A stretch of 64,000 bases of DNA, from assembly GCF_023638035.1 (NCBI RefSeq), contig NZ_JAKRVX010000003.1, forward strand, positions 310,001 through 374,000, given 5' to 3'. This DNA comes from Natronocalculus amylovorans. Its GTDB lineage: Archaea; Halobacteriota; Halobacteria; Halobacteriales; Haloferacaceae. Positions 28,273 to 36,476 of this stretch are shown here, piece by piece. The translations under genes and the position numbers were made by a program. The first letter of the stretch is position 1. Each line of letters starts with the position of its first letter. The notes beneath the pieces are model-generated. The model saw nothing but the letters and a program-made list of their open reading frames with translations, was not told the DNA's origin and did not search any database.

Positions 28273-28551
28273 TTACAGTTTGTTTTCGGCGTCTTTTGCG
28301 AGCTCTTCCATGCGCTTGCCGACACGACCGGCGCTCGAGAACTCATCTTCGCTCATTGCGGTTGCGAGTGCGTTTCCAAGGACAAACACTGCATGTTTGT
28401 GTTCGCTTTTTGATTTGTGAACGTGAGATGGGTCGACAGATAGCTGTTCGTACGGGTCAAACAGCGAGGAGTCGACGTCTTCGCGCGATCGGAAGTACTC
28501 CATAATCTGAACCATCTGTTCGTGTAGTTCAAGTAGCTCGTCTTTGTGCAT
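28273..28551 (-). CDS. UPF0058 family protein
   Basis: A 92-residue helical protein. It begins MHKDELLELHEQMVQIMEYF and has HVHKSKSEHKHAVFVLGNAL and MSEDEFSSAGRVGKRMEELA, the recognised UPF0058 pattern of archaea. Function unknown. Convergent neighbours are absent; the rhomboid gene follows on the same strand after 90 bp. Confidence 0.85.
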   Translation of the reverse strand: MHKDELLELHEQMVQIMEYFRSREDVDSSLFDPYEQLSVDPSHVHKSKSEHKHAVFVLGNALATAMSEDEFSSAGRVGKRMEELAKDAENKL

Positions 28552-28615
28552 AGGTCCACGTAAGACGGGTTACGTTTTAAGGATTATTGGGGAAACCTCG
28601 CACGCAGACAAAATA

Positions 28616-28828
28616 TTAGAACACGTATTCGTCTTCGTGGCCCATCATTCCGTCGTCTTCGAACGCCGGATCCTCGTCTTCGAGGGGACCGCTTGTTTTG
28701 TATGCTTTAAGACCGGTTGAGAGAAGCCCTTCAACGGCCTCTTCTCGGTTGAGGAACTCGCCCTGCTCAACCAACTGCGTTACTTGCATTTCAAGGTGCT
28801 CGGGGATATTGATCTCGACTTTCGGCAT
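28616..28828 (-). CDS. Ribbon-helix-helix DNA-binding protein
   Basis: A 70-residue protein. MPKVEINIPEHLEMQVTQLV is an RHH strand-helix, then EFLNREEAVEGLLSTGLKAY the second helix. A long acidic tail (EDEDPAFEDDGMMGHEDEYV) follows, typical of a small haloarchaeal family. It probably acts as a dimer. No toxin partner is adjacent. Confidence 0.75.
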   Translation of the reverse strand: MPKVEINIPEHLEMQVTQLVEQGEFLNREEAVEGLLSTGLKAYKTSGPLEDEDPAFEDDGMMGHEDEYVF

Positions 28829-28988
28829 CTGATCATTCTGGGCTTAACGGGATGGTTATTTAAACCTACCGCCGTGTATGAGATCTACACAACCGGAACG
28901 TCTGTTTCGTTGACTAGTACTACGACCGAATACAGTGAACCACCGCCAGAGCGGTATACATACACGTCTTGAGAATCAATCAGCGTCT

Positions 28989-29579
28989 ATGAAAGACGTC
29001 ACCGATCTCTATCAGTCATACAGTGATGATCGGCTCCCACCAGGGCAACGAGAAACCGATCGATTCCCCGTCCTGTCAAAGAGTGGAACTCCGAGTTGGA
29101 ACCCAAGCGAGTGGGCGTTTGAGGTGTGGGGAGCAGTTGAGGAACAATTCTCGCTTTCATACGATGAATTCTGTGAACTCCCGTCAGAGACGCAGCTACA
29201 AGATTTCCACTGCGTAACGGGCTGGAGCAAGTTCGACTGCCAGTTCACCGGTGTCCGTTTTGAGACAATCACAGAGCGTGCGGAGGTCGCAGATGATGCG
29301 GTGCACGTGATGTTTCACGCTCTTGATGGATACACGACCGATCTAACACTGGAGGAGTGCATGCGCGAGGAGGTTCTGTTTGTGTATGAATATGACGGCG
29401 AAGAGCTGCCAGCAGATCATGGCGGACCGCTTCGTGTTGTGACACCACACAAGTATGCATATAAAGGTGCAAAATGGGTTACCGGTGTTGAGTTCCTTAC
29501 CGAGCATGAGCTTGGATACTGGGAGCGCCGAGGTTACTCAGACACAGCAAACCCGTGGAACGAAGAGCGATATAGCTAA
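28989..29579 (+). CDS. Sulfite oxidase-like molybdopterin oxidoreductase
   Basis: A 196-residue protein made only of the molybdopterin-binding domain. The molybdenum-ligand Cys75 is in QDFHCVTGWSKFDCQF, and the end has PHKYAYKGAKWVTGVEFL, as in YedY/MsrP and sulfite-oxidase relatives. The ATG at 28989 gives the family-like N-terminus. No Tat signal is present, so it is probably cytoplasmic, unlike MsrP. Substrate unknown. Confidence 0.85.
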   Translation: MKDVTDLYQSYSDDRLPPGQRETDRFPVLSKSGTPSWNPSEWAFEVWGAVEEQFSLSYDEFCELPSETQLQDFHCVTGWSKFDCQFTGVRFETITERAEVADDAVHVMFHALDGYTTDLTLEECMREEVLFVYEYDGEELPADHGGPLRVVTPHKYAYKGAKWVTGVEFLTEHELGYWERRGYSDTANPWNEERYS

Positions 29580-29643
29580 TTTTCGATCGCAGCCGCTTTT
29601 TTAATAGTCAATCTAAAGAGTGCGCAGCCCTGAGTGAGAGTGA

Positions 29644-30990
29644 ATGAGTCCGCCCCAGATAACTGATCGGCAGGCACTGGTGAGCCGTGCAACACCGATC
29701 AACAACGTGGACATCCGGGCGGTATTGGATGCAACAACCGAACCACGAATTGTTTGGGGTGCACCGGATCAAGCAACCGTCGTTGGCTGGGGGTCCGCTG
29801 CGACATTAGTTGCGAACGGTCCGGATCGCTTCTCAGAGATCCAAACACAGGCAGAAGCGCTTTTTTCATCGGGTGATGTGCATGCGGGGACAGAAGCCGC
29901 ACGGCCACGACTGTTTGGTGGGTTCTCGTTTCACGAACAGACGGCAGCTCGATCGCCATGGAACGCGTTTCCGGATGCCCGATTTGTCTTTCCACGCGTG
30001 CAGGTTACGTATGCCGATTCCGGTGTCTGGCTGACGGTTAATGCAGTTGGGACGGATGCAACGCCAACACAGGTTGAAGACACGCTCCAACAAGCGAAAG
30101 ATCGGCTCGAATCACTCGAACCACACAGTCACGATCCAGTTGCACCGGGAATTGGTGAATCACACCGAACAACCACGAAGCAAGCGTGGACCGAGAGTGT
30201 GAACGAAGCGACTCGACGGATCAACGCGGGTGAATTACAGAAGGTCGTGCTTGCACAAGCGCTTGAAGCATCGCTTGCCTCTGAGCCCTCGATCGGCGAT
30301 ATTCTCAATCAACTCTCAGTAAGCTATCCAAACTGTCATCTGTTTGCGATTGAGCCACCTGCGTCCGAGCGGATCAGTTTCTTTGGTGCAAGCCCAGAGC
30401 GTCTCGTTTCGGTTCACGGGCGAACTGTTGAGACGGACGCACTCGCGGGGACGACTGGCCGTGGTGAGACGCCTGCCGAAGACGAGTGGCTTGCCGAGGA
30501 GTTGCTGGCGGATCCAAAGAACACCCACGAACATCAGCTTGTTGTCGAAACAATCAGAGAACAGCTCAAGCCATACGTTGCGTCAATTTCGGTTGGCGAT
30601 CGGCGTGTGAAACGACTTGCGACCGTCCAACATCTTCACACACCAATCACTGCTGAGTTAGCTACTGATGAGCACGTACTGTCGCTTGTCGAAGCACTCC
30701 ACCCGACACCGGCTGTCGGTGGGCTCCCGCCTGAGAAGGCACTGGAGACAATTATCCGAACGGAACCATTCGAACGCGGGTGGTATGCCGCACCAGTTGG
30801 ATGGATTGATGCTGCAGGTAATGGGACATTTGCCGTGGCACTTCGATCGGCAGTCACAACACCAACAACGGCGACGCTCTTTGCCGGTGTTGGCTTGGTT
30901 GCGGATAGCGACCCTGACGCTGAATGGGACGAGGTTGAATTAAAATATCGATCGATTCTTGATGTCCTTGAAGGCTCGTCAGTTCGATAG
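29644..30990 (+). CDS. menF: Isochorismate synthase
   Basis: Chorismate-binding enzyme that makes isochorismate for menaquinone. The 448 residues show the C-terminal chorismate-binding domain: NAGELQKVVLAQAL, FFGASPERLVSVHG, LAGTTGRGETP, HTPITAELA and HPTPAVGGLPPEKA. The N-terminal third is family-like but divergent. menD follows 44 bp later, which distinguishes it from salicylate or anthranilate relatives. Confidence 0.9.
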   Translation: MSPPQITDRQALVSRATPINNVDIRAVLDATTEPRIVWGAPDQATVVGWGSAATLVANGPDRFSEIQTQAEALFSSGDVHAGTEAARPRLFGGFSFHEQTAARSPWNAFPDARFVFPRVQVTYADSGVWLTVNAVGTDATPTQVEDTLQQAKDRLESLEPHSHDPVAPGIGESHRTTTKQAWTESVNEATRRINAGELQKVVLAQALEASLASEPSIGDILNQLSVSYPNCHLFAIEPPASERISFFGASPERLVSVHGRTVETDALAGTTGRGETPAEDEWLAEELLADPKNTHEHQLVVETIREQLKPYVASISVGDRRVKRLATVQHLHTPITAELATDEHVLSLVEALHPTPAVGGLPPEKALETIIRTEPFERGWYAAPVGWIDAAGNGTFAVALRSAVTTPTTATLFAGVGLVADSDPDAEWDEVELKYRSILDVLEGSSVR

Positions 30991-31034
30991 CCGTTTCCAC
31001 ATCGCTATTGTATGCACAGTTCATACTCACAGCT

Positions 31035-32792
31035 ATGTCTTTCCCCAATCGGAACACGCTCTGGGCACACGCAATCGTTGAAGAGATTGCACGGGCTGGT
31101 ATTTCTGCGGTCTGTATCTCTCCGGGTAGCCGATCGACGCCCCTAACGGTTGCATTCGCAGAGCATGACGACATCCATGTCTTTTCACACCTTGATGAAC
31201 GCTCAGCAGCGTACTTTGCGCTCGGGCGGGCACGTCGGACAGGCGATGTGACGCCTCTTGTCTGTACATCTGGAACAGCAGCAACGAACTTTCATCCAGC
31301 AGTAATCGAAGCATCAACTGCGCGTGTTCCACTGTTGTTATTGACTGCAGATCGACCACCAGAACTCCGTGACTCAGGGGCAAATCAGACCGTCGATCAA
31401 GAGAAACTGTACGGTGATGCCGTTCGTTGGTACAAAGACCTGCCAGAGCCGGAAGCCACCGACAGAAAGCTTCGATCGCTCAGAACAGACGTCGGGCGAG
31501 CGATCGGCACCGCAACAGGAACACCGTCAGGACCAGTGCATCTCAATGTGCCGTTCCGAAAGCCACTCGAACCAGTGCATGTCGAGGGAGACATCCCTGA
31601 CTCGCTTTCAGCGCTCGCAGCGACTGGTCGAACAGACGAGTCACCGTTTGTTCGAACCACTGCTGGGACGATGGGGCTTGGCGATCGAGACGTCCATCGG
31701 CTTGCAGAGGCAATTAGCGTCGATCGCGGACTGATTGTTGCTGGGCCAGCCGATCCCCCCGGGTATGACAAAGAGTCTCTCCTCGCATTCGCGCATGCGA
31801 GTGGCTTCCCAGTGCTTGCGGACCCACTCTCGGGGCTCCGATTCGGGGGCCAGAATCGAGTCGCACCGATCATCGGTGGCTATGATGCATATGTAAACAC
31901 TGACGCTACTGCGCTGTGGCCGGATCCAGAGGTTGTGATTCGATTTGGGGCGTCACCAACGTCGAAACCGCTACGGAAATATTTGGCCGGGACGGATGCA
32001 CGACAGCTCCTTGTCGATCCAGCAGGCGAGTGGCGTGAAGCCGAGTTCACGGCAACGGATCTTATTTCAGTTGACCCATCACAGTTCTGTGCACGGCTTG
32101 CACGCAGTATTCGACAGCCAGGTGATCCACAGTGGCGATCGAGATGGGTGGATGCAGACAACGCGCACTGGTCCTGTGTTGAACAGTCAGAAACGTTCTC
32201 TGAGGGTCATATCTTGAATACGGTTGTCTCGGAGAGCCCAGATCCGGCCACGATCGTCGTCTCAAATAGTATGCCAGTGCGCGATCTCGATCGGTACGGA
32301 AAGCCAACAACAACATCGATCACTGCGCTTGCAAACCGCGGTGCTTCCGGGATTGATGGCGTTGTCTCGACCGCACTTGGGGCAGGGAGTGCGACAACCG
32401 ACCACCTAACGCTTGTGATCGGTGATTTGGCGTACTACCATGATATGAACGGACTGCTTGCGCTCGATCGGTGTGACGTCGATGCGACGATTGTGCTCAT
32501 CAACAACGATGGCGGCGGTATCTTCCACATGCTCCCGATCGAATCGTACGATCCACCGTTTACGTCACAGTTTAAAACACCACATGGAGTAGACTTTGAG
32601 CCAACAGGTGAGCTGTACGGGAGTCCGTTCTATCGTGTCTCTAATATGGAGACGTTTACAGAACGCTATACTGAGTCGATCACCACGCCTGGCTCGACAA
32701 TTATTGAAGTCCAGACTGATGCATCCGAAAGTCACGAGGTTCGAGATAACTTGCAGGCGGAGACGATTGAAAACGTCTCGTCGATCGAGTAA
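31035..32792 (+). CDS. menD: 2-succinyl-5-enolpyruvyl-6-hydroxy-3-cyclohexene-1-carboxylate synthase
   Basis: Thiamine-diphosphate enzyme that adds succinyl semialdehyde to isochorismate in menaquinone synthesis. About 585 residues from the ATG at 31035 (MSFPNRNTLWAHAIVEEI); an in-frame ATG at 31008 adds nine unlike residues. Motifs are ISPGSRSTPLTVAF, VCTSGTAATNFHPAV and the cofactor segment VIGDLAYYHDMNG to NNDGGGIFHMLPI. Length is standard. Coupled with menF in position. Confidence 0.94.
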   Translation: MSFPNRNTLWAHAIVEEIARAGISAVCISPGSRSTPLTVAFAEHDDIHVFSHLDERSAAYFALGRARRTGDVTPLVCTSGTAATNFHPAVIEASTARVPLLLLTADRPPELRDSGANQTVDQEKLYGDAVRWYKDLPEPEATDRKLRSLRTDVGRAIGTATGTPSGPVHLNVPFRKPLEPVHVEGDIPDSLSALAATGRTDESPFVRTTAGTMGLGDRDVHRLAEAISVDRGLIVAGPADPPGYDKESLLAFAHASGFPVLADPLSGLRFGGQNRVAPIIGGYDAYVNTDATALWPDPEVVIRFGASPTSKPLRKYLAGTDARQLLVDPAGEWREAEFTATDLISVDPSQFCARLARSIRQPGDPQWRSRWVDADNAHWSCVEQSETFSEGHILNTVVSESPDPATIVVSNSMPVRDLDRYGKPTTTSITALANRGASGIDGVVSTALGAGSATTDHLTLVIGDLAYYHDMNGLLALDRCDVDATIVLINNDGGGIFHMLPIESYDPPFTSQFKTPHGVDFEPTGELYGSPFYRVSNMETFTERYTESITTPGSTIIEVQTDASESHEVRDNLQAETIENVSSIE

Positions 32793-32832
32793 CGCAAGGT
32801 ACTTACCATCGTTCTCTCATAGATATAGGTGC

Positions 32833-32916
32833 GCGTGGGTAGCCAAGCCAGGAAACGGCGCAGCGCTTAGGACGCTGTCTCATAGGAGTCCGCCGGTTCA
32901 AATCCGGTCCCACGCA
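32833..32916 (+). tRNA. tRNA-Leu (anticodon UAG)
   Basis: Type II tRNA of 84 nt. Acceptor GCGTGGG pairs with CCCACGC (discriminator A at 32916). The anticodon stem CAGCG/CGCTG encloses CTTAGGA with anticodon TAG, a long variable arm follows, and the T arm has TTCAAAT. CCA is not encoded. Its 3' part from 32860 onward is duplicated at 35042, so the gene served as an integration site. Confidence 0.95.
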
Positions 32917-32917
32917 T
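32860..32917 (+). repeat. Attachment-site copy within tRNA-Leu (attL)
   Basis: 58-bp segment from the anticodon stem to the tRNA end, repeated at 35042-35099 with three mismatches; the first 30 bp are identical. The copy inside the intact tRNA is the functional one. Confidence 0.85.
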
Positions 32918-33026
32918 CCAATAAATCGGTGCATTCTTGCGTTTTCTTCCTGTCAAAACCATTTTAGTCAACCCAACGAAAAACTGTGACAATATATTAG
33001 AGGTGAATTTGGACCCCGGACACCAC

Positions 33027-33128
33027 ATGAAAATTGTCCCATCAGCCAATCGCGAGCGACTCAACGAGAAACAGATTGTTGACTACCACAGTTACCGGGA
33101 ATCGTTCCTAGAATGGTTCTTCATATAG
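33027..33128 (+). pseudogene. Probable tyrosine-recombinase N-terminal remnant
   Basis: ATG 33027 to TAG 33126. The reading RERLNEKQIVDYHSYRESFL resembles the core-binding domain of haloarchaeal integrases (helix with Tyr and Phe-Leu-Glu-Trp). After the W-F-F the frame stops, but another frame continues with HIGKNPVYGLVYQ, similar to the GKNP segment of these integrases. It lies 110 bp from the tRNA, the usual place for an integrase. The call rests on short similarity only. Confidence 0.4.
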
Positions 33129-33502
33129 GGAAGAATCCCGTGTATGGCCTCGTTTATCAATGAAGGGAATCCACGCTCCATTCTGGGGTGTCCACAGTAC
33201 CCTCAGATAGCCCTCTGCTTTGTTATGGGTTTATAGAGAACACAGCGAGCGAGGTGTGGTGATATCTGTAAGATTTCAAAAAAGGCCGACGGGCTAAACG
33301 ACGGAGTTCCTAATAAGGGTAAGAATAAGAACCAATTTTGCTTGCTGATATATTTATTCACCCCATTGTGAAAAGAAAATGACTTCATGCCGATATTTAT
33401 ATTTATTTAAGTAATATTGGCGTGATTTCCCGGACGTGCCCTCTCTAAATTGTATATATGTTGTTAAGATCGTCTTTTCGCGAACATTATCCCCGCAAGT
33501 GA
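33129..33502. other. Gene-free AT-rich stretch of the tRNA island
   Basis: 374 bp of AT-rich DNA with no ORF showing protein-like composition and no hairpin of note. It may be eroded sequence of the former integrative element and contains the downstream end of the HsdR_N-type gene. Confidence 0.4.
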
Positions 33503-34870
33503 TTACACTTCATCAGAATTCACCGGGAGCCAAGACCTATTATCAAGACGAACCAAATTTAAATCACGAAGATTTTGGAGCGCAGTTTGAACATCAGTAC
33601 GGGACTCTCCCCATTCATCATCCCACTCAATCGGAGACTCATCAAACTTAGCAACCGTGCGGTGAATTGAGCGGAGCGATCTACCCGGATTTGCTCTAAC
33701 TGCCCTGAGAACAAACTCTTCCTTCGAATTAGGTTCCTCTCTTCGTTTAGAGTCGTCTGCAAATAGGTCATCTGTAGTCTCGGCAGTTCGCAATTCCCCA
33801 AGGGTGGTATATTGTAGTGACTGAGGCCATTTGTTCTTGAACGGAATGGGGTCTTCCAATTCATAGAGGCTATTCTTTTCAAAGACAACGACCCTCTTCC
33901 CATCCTCAATTTCTTTTCTATCCACGTAGGATTCCGGTTCACGTCGAAGTTGAGCATTTTCGGGAGAAACAATCTCTTTGACCTTTGCTAAGTATCTCAC
34001 TTCCTGAGCATCTCGAGATAGATACATAGCCACATAGTCTGGCTTGCCCCCAATCCGGACAAATCCCCAAGCGTTGTTTTCGGTGAGGAACTTGAGTCCC
34101 GATTCACGGGAAGGGAATACTGCGACCTTGGCGTTATCAGGGCCTGAGATATTCTGCCTTCTAATCGCTCCCACTACTCCACCCCCACCCGAATCAGGAC
34201 TCTCAATCTCTTCTTCAATGTTATCGATGAGCCGGTCAATCATCTCCTTGGCTTGAGACTCAGCAGGTTGGGAGAGAGTTTCTGAGACGTTATTGGCTAA
34301 CAGTTCAGCGATTTCGGTAGCTAAGTCATCCTTGTCTCTTCCGAGTGTATCACGGGCATCCCTCAATTCCGTAATGCGATTCAGAATTTTCACCCACTCA
34401 TTATTCTCAATAGCATCTTTCGTAAACGCTCTCAGAATCGTAACTCTTTCACAAAGGTTCTGAAGGTCTGTCTTAGCGAGTGTATTCACATTGACTTTGG
34501 TATCAACAACCTGCCGTCTGTAGAACTCATAGTCTTCACCGTTGGTCAATATCCCTAAATTCACGTCTTCGTTCTTCAGGTATGCTCTCAGTTGCTCCCG
34601 GTGCTTGTTGCCGAGCGAGTTGTCAACGCCTTTGGCTTCAAGAAATGCGACAGGGGTTCCTTCCAAGACCAGCGCATAATCTACCTTGTAGGTCTTTCCG
34701 AACGCCTTCACCGAGTATTCAAGTTGAGTGTTGGCCGGAATATTCCATCCGAGAAGGCCAAGAAAATCCCGTAGGATTGCCGCCTTCGTGTTCGCTTCAT
34801 CCATTTGAGGCGAAGCGTCTATAATTGATTGAGCGTGTTCAATGTACTCTCTCACCGCTTCCCGTTCCAT
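33503..34870 (-). CDS. HsdR_N (type I restriction endonuclease-like) domain protein, solitary
   Basis: A 455-residue protein with an N-terminal PD-(D/E)xK nuclease-like domain: YKVDYALVLEGTPVAFLEAK gives Asp64, Glu78 and Lys80, after QLEYSVKAFG. This is the HSDR_N domain of type I and related restriction proteins, but no helicase motor, HsdM or HsdS is present. The middle (about 150-230) is helical with coiled-coil character, then a Gly linker. The tail (about 390-455) looks like a winged helix (FVLRAVRANPGRSLRSIHRT, VQTALQNLRDLNLVRL). It is the only full gene of the tRNA-Leu island. A stand-alone defence nuclease is a fair guess; a DNA-damage role is possible. Confidence 0.7.
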   Translation of the reverse strand: MEREAVREYIEHAQSIIDASPQMDEANTKAAILRDFLGLLGWNIPANTQLEYSVKAFGKTYKVDYALVLEGTPVAFLEAKGVDNSLGNKHREQLRAYLKNEDVNLGILTNGEDYEFYRRQVVDTKVNVNTLAKTDLQNLCERVTILRAFTKDAIENNEWVKILNRITELRDARDTLGRDKDDLATEIAELLANNVSETLSQPAESQAKEMIDRLIDNIEEEIESPDSGGGGVVGAIRRQNISGPDNAKVAVFPSRESGLKFLTENNAWGFVRIGGKPDYVAMYLSRDAQEVRYLAKVKEIVSPENAQLRREPESYVDRKEIEDGKRVVVFEKNSLYELEDPIPFKNKWPQSLQYTTLGELRTAETTDDLFADDSKRREEPNSKEEFVLRAVRANPGRSLRSIHRTVAKFDESPIEWDDEWGESRTDVQTALQNLRDLNLVRLDNRSWLPVNSDEV

Positions 34871-35041
34871 AATTACTTACAGATTGTTCAGCCCAATGTT
34901 ATCAAAGTATCTGACTCAACTCTCCAAACGACAATATCGTTTGGCCCTGTGGGGTGGGTGTTCTTATAATGATATAGACCCAAATAAGGCTTATCAGGCA
35001 GGGAATCGGTGAGATACGCCGGAATTGAAGTTGGTCCTACT

Positions 35042-35099
35042 GCAGCGCTTAGGACGCTGTCTCATAGGAGTGCGTCGGTTCAAATCCGGTCCCGCGCAT
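35042..35099 (+). repeat. Partial tRNA-Leu copy (attR)
   Basis: Repeats bases 32860-32917 with three changes (in the variable/T arm and acceptor). No 5' half pairs with it, so it is not a tRNA gene but the far end of the island. Confidence 0.85.
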
Positions 35100-35211
35100 T
35101 TTTGCTCCGAATAATAAGACCTGCAATCTTTCTGAATGGAGTTAACACAGTAACCGATCGAGGTTCAAATTTCAACAGTGGGTTCAATAATCCGAATCCG
35201 ACTATGACGTT

Positions 35212-35994
35212 CTAACAGTCTTTATACGCCGCAGCAAGCCCATCAAGCGCTTCGTGATGTTCTGCCGTATGTGGTGCCGTGAGTGGTGATACACTCACTC
35301 GACCTTCCATGATCGCCCGCCGATCGTATCCCTCCGGATCAGGGATAGTACCATCTCGCATCTGCTCCCAGATGTAGTCTTTAATTGCCACCGTTGAGCC
35401 GTTCTTTTCGGCACCCATTTTGTACCACCGAGATGGTGTTGTCACTTCGATCGGTGCCACCGTTCCGTTAAACAGCGGTGCATTCACGTTGAGGTAATCA
35501 ACCTGTTCGAATACGCCTGCATCGACCGAGTGTTTAACCAGATAGGTTGCGGCTTCGGTCGCATTTCGGTAGTCTTGCGGGTCGGTCGCCTGTTCACGCC
35601 AATTGTCGCTTGCTGGAATATACATCGAGACGGCGATCGCTGGCACATCAAAATATGCGGCCTCAACTGCAGCACTCACAGTGCCCGATCGGCCGAGTAC
35701 GTACGACCCAATGTTTGCACCTTTATTACAGCCAGCGACGACAATATCGGTATCTGGACACAGCGACCCTAGCCCTGCAACAACACAGTCTGTTGGTGTT
35801 CCAGCAACTGCGTATCCGAGTTCGTGTTCTTCAAGTGTAACTTCGTGTGACATCGATCGACCAACCGCGCTCTGGTCGTTTTTTGGGGCGACGGCAGTGA
35901 CAGAGCCGACAGTATCTAACGCATCATAGAGGGCACGGAATCCAACGCTGTCGATACCATCGTCGTTTGTCAGCAAAATCGAAGGGTCATCCAT
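35212..35994 (-). CDS. surE: 5'/3'-nucleotidase SurE
   Basis: Metal-dependent phosphatase for nucleoside monophosphates, 260 residues. Motifs are ILLTNDDGIDSVGF (metal Asp pair) and VAGCNKGANIG with Asn ligands, SAVGRSMSHEVTLEE and the end MEGRVSVSPL. Length fits the family. Divergent from the coiled-coil gene at 36074. Confidence 0.95.
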   Translation of the reverse strand: MDDPSILLTNDDGIDSVGFRALYDALDTVGSVTAVAPKNDQSAVGRSMSHEVTLEEHELGYAVAGTPTDCVVAGLGSLCPDTDIVVAGCNKGANIGSYVLGRSGTVSAAVEAAYFDVPAIAVSMYIPASDNWREQATDPQDYRNATEAATYLVKHSVDAGVFEQVDYLNVNAPLFNGTVAPIEVTTPSRWYKMGAEKNGSTVAIKDYIWEQMRDGTIPDPEGYDRRAIMEGRVSVSPLTAPHTAEHHEALDGLAAAYKDC

Positions 35995-36073
35995 GCGTGA
36001 CAGTTACGCGGACAGCGCAAAAACACACCGACAACCCACAAAGAAGACAAGGGGGGAGCATATATCAGAGAGT

Positions 36074-36409
36074 ATGGGACTCGGTAGTACAACAAAAAAG
36101 ATTCAATCGATTGCTGATACCGCAGAGCAGATGTACCAACGAATGAACGAACTCCGGATTCAGGTCGAAAATACCCAAGATACGGTACAGACAACCGGTG
36201 AAAAGGTGCAGAGACTCGAAGCAGAAATTATTGAACAGCGAGCAATCATTGAAGCGATCGCCGAAGAGTTGGATGTTGATCTTGAATCAGTCACTGCTGA
36301 AGCTCATATTCTAGAGGCAGAAGCCGAAGCGGAGAAGGCTGATTCGGACAACACTGATACCGAGTCATCGATCGATAACGCAGAGGAATCAAACAACCCC
36401 ACCGAATAA
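36074..36409 (+). CDS. Haloarchaeal coiled-coil protein (DUF5798-like)
   Basis: A 111-residue acidic helical protein. The ATG at 36074 gives MGLGSTTKKIQSIADTAEQM, the family-type start; an earlier in-frame ATG at 35993 adds unlike residues and overlaps the surE start. A TATA-like CATATATCA lies 15 bp upstream. Heptad pattern from residue 18 to 62 (VQRLEAEIIEQRAIIEAIAE), then an Asp/Glu-rich tail. Matches DUF5798 from memory. Function unknown. Confidence 0.72.
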   Translation: MGLGSTTKKIQSIADTAEQMYQRMNELRIQVENTQDTVQTTGEKVQRLEAEIIEQRAIIEAIAEELDVDLESVTAEAHILEAEAEAEKADSDNTDTESSIDNAEESNNPTE

Positions 36410-36476
36410 CTCTCCGTATTTATTGACAACGGGTCGATGAAAAGGTACACAAACAGGGGCAACATTTGCCTACCTA

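Larger units (their letters stand above)
32860..35099. mobile_element. Small genomic island at tRNA-Leu
   Basis: A 2.2-kb segment between direct repeats of the tRNA-Leu 3' half. It holds a likely integrase remnant, a 374-bp stretch with no gene (33129-33502), and one large gene for an HsdR_N-type protein. CGATCG, which is very frequent in the rest of the window, does not occur in it, and codon use looks different (less GATC-rich). No intact recombinase is present, so it looks fixed or mobilised in trans. Confidence 0.8.

Noticed and set aside
35042-35099. Second tRNA-Leu gene
   Set aside because: Only the 3' half is present; upstream bases cannot form the acceptor and D arm. It is the island end repeat.
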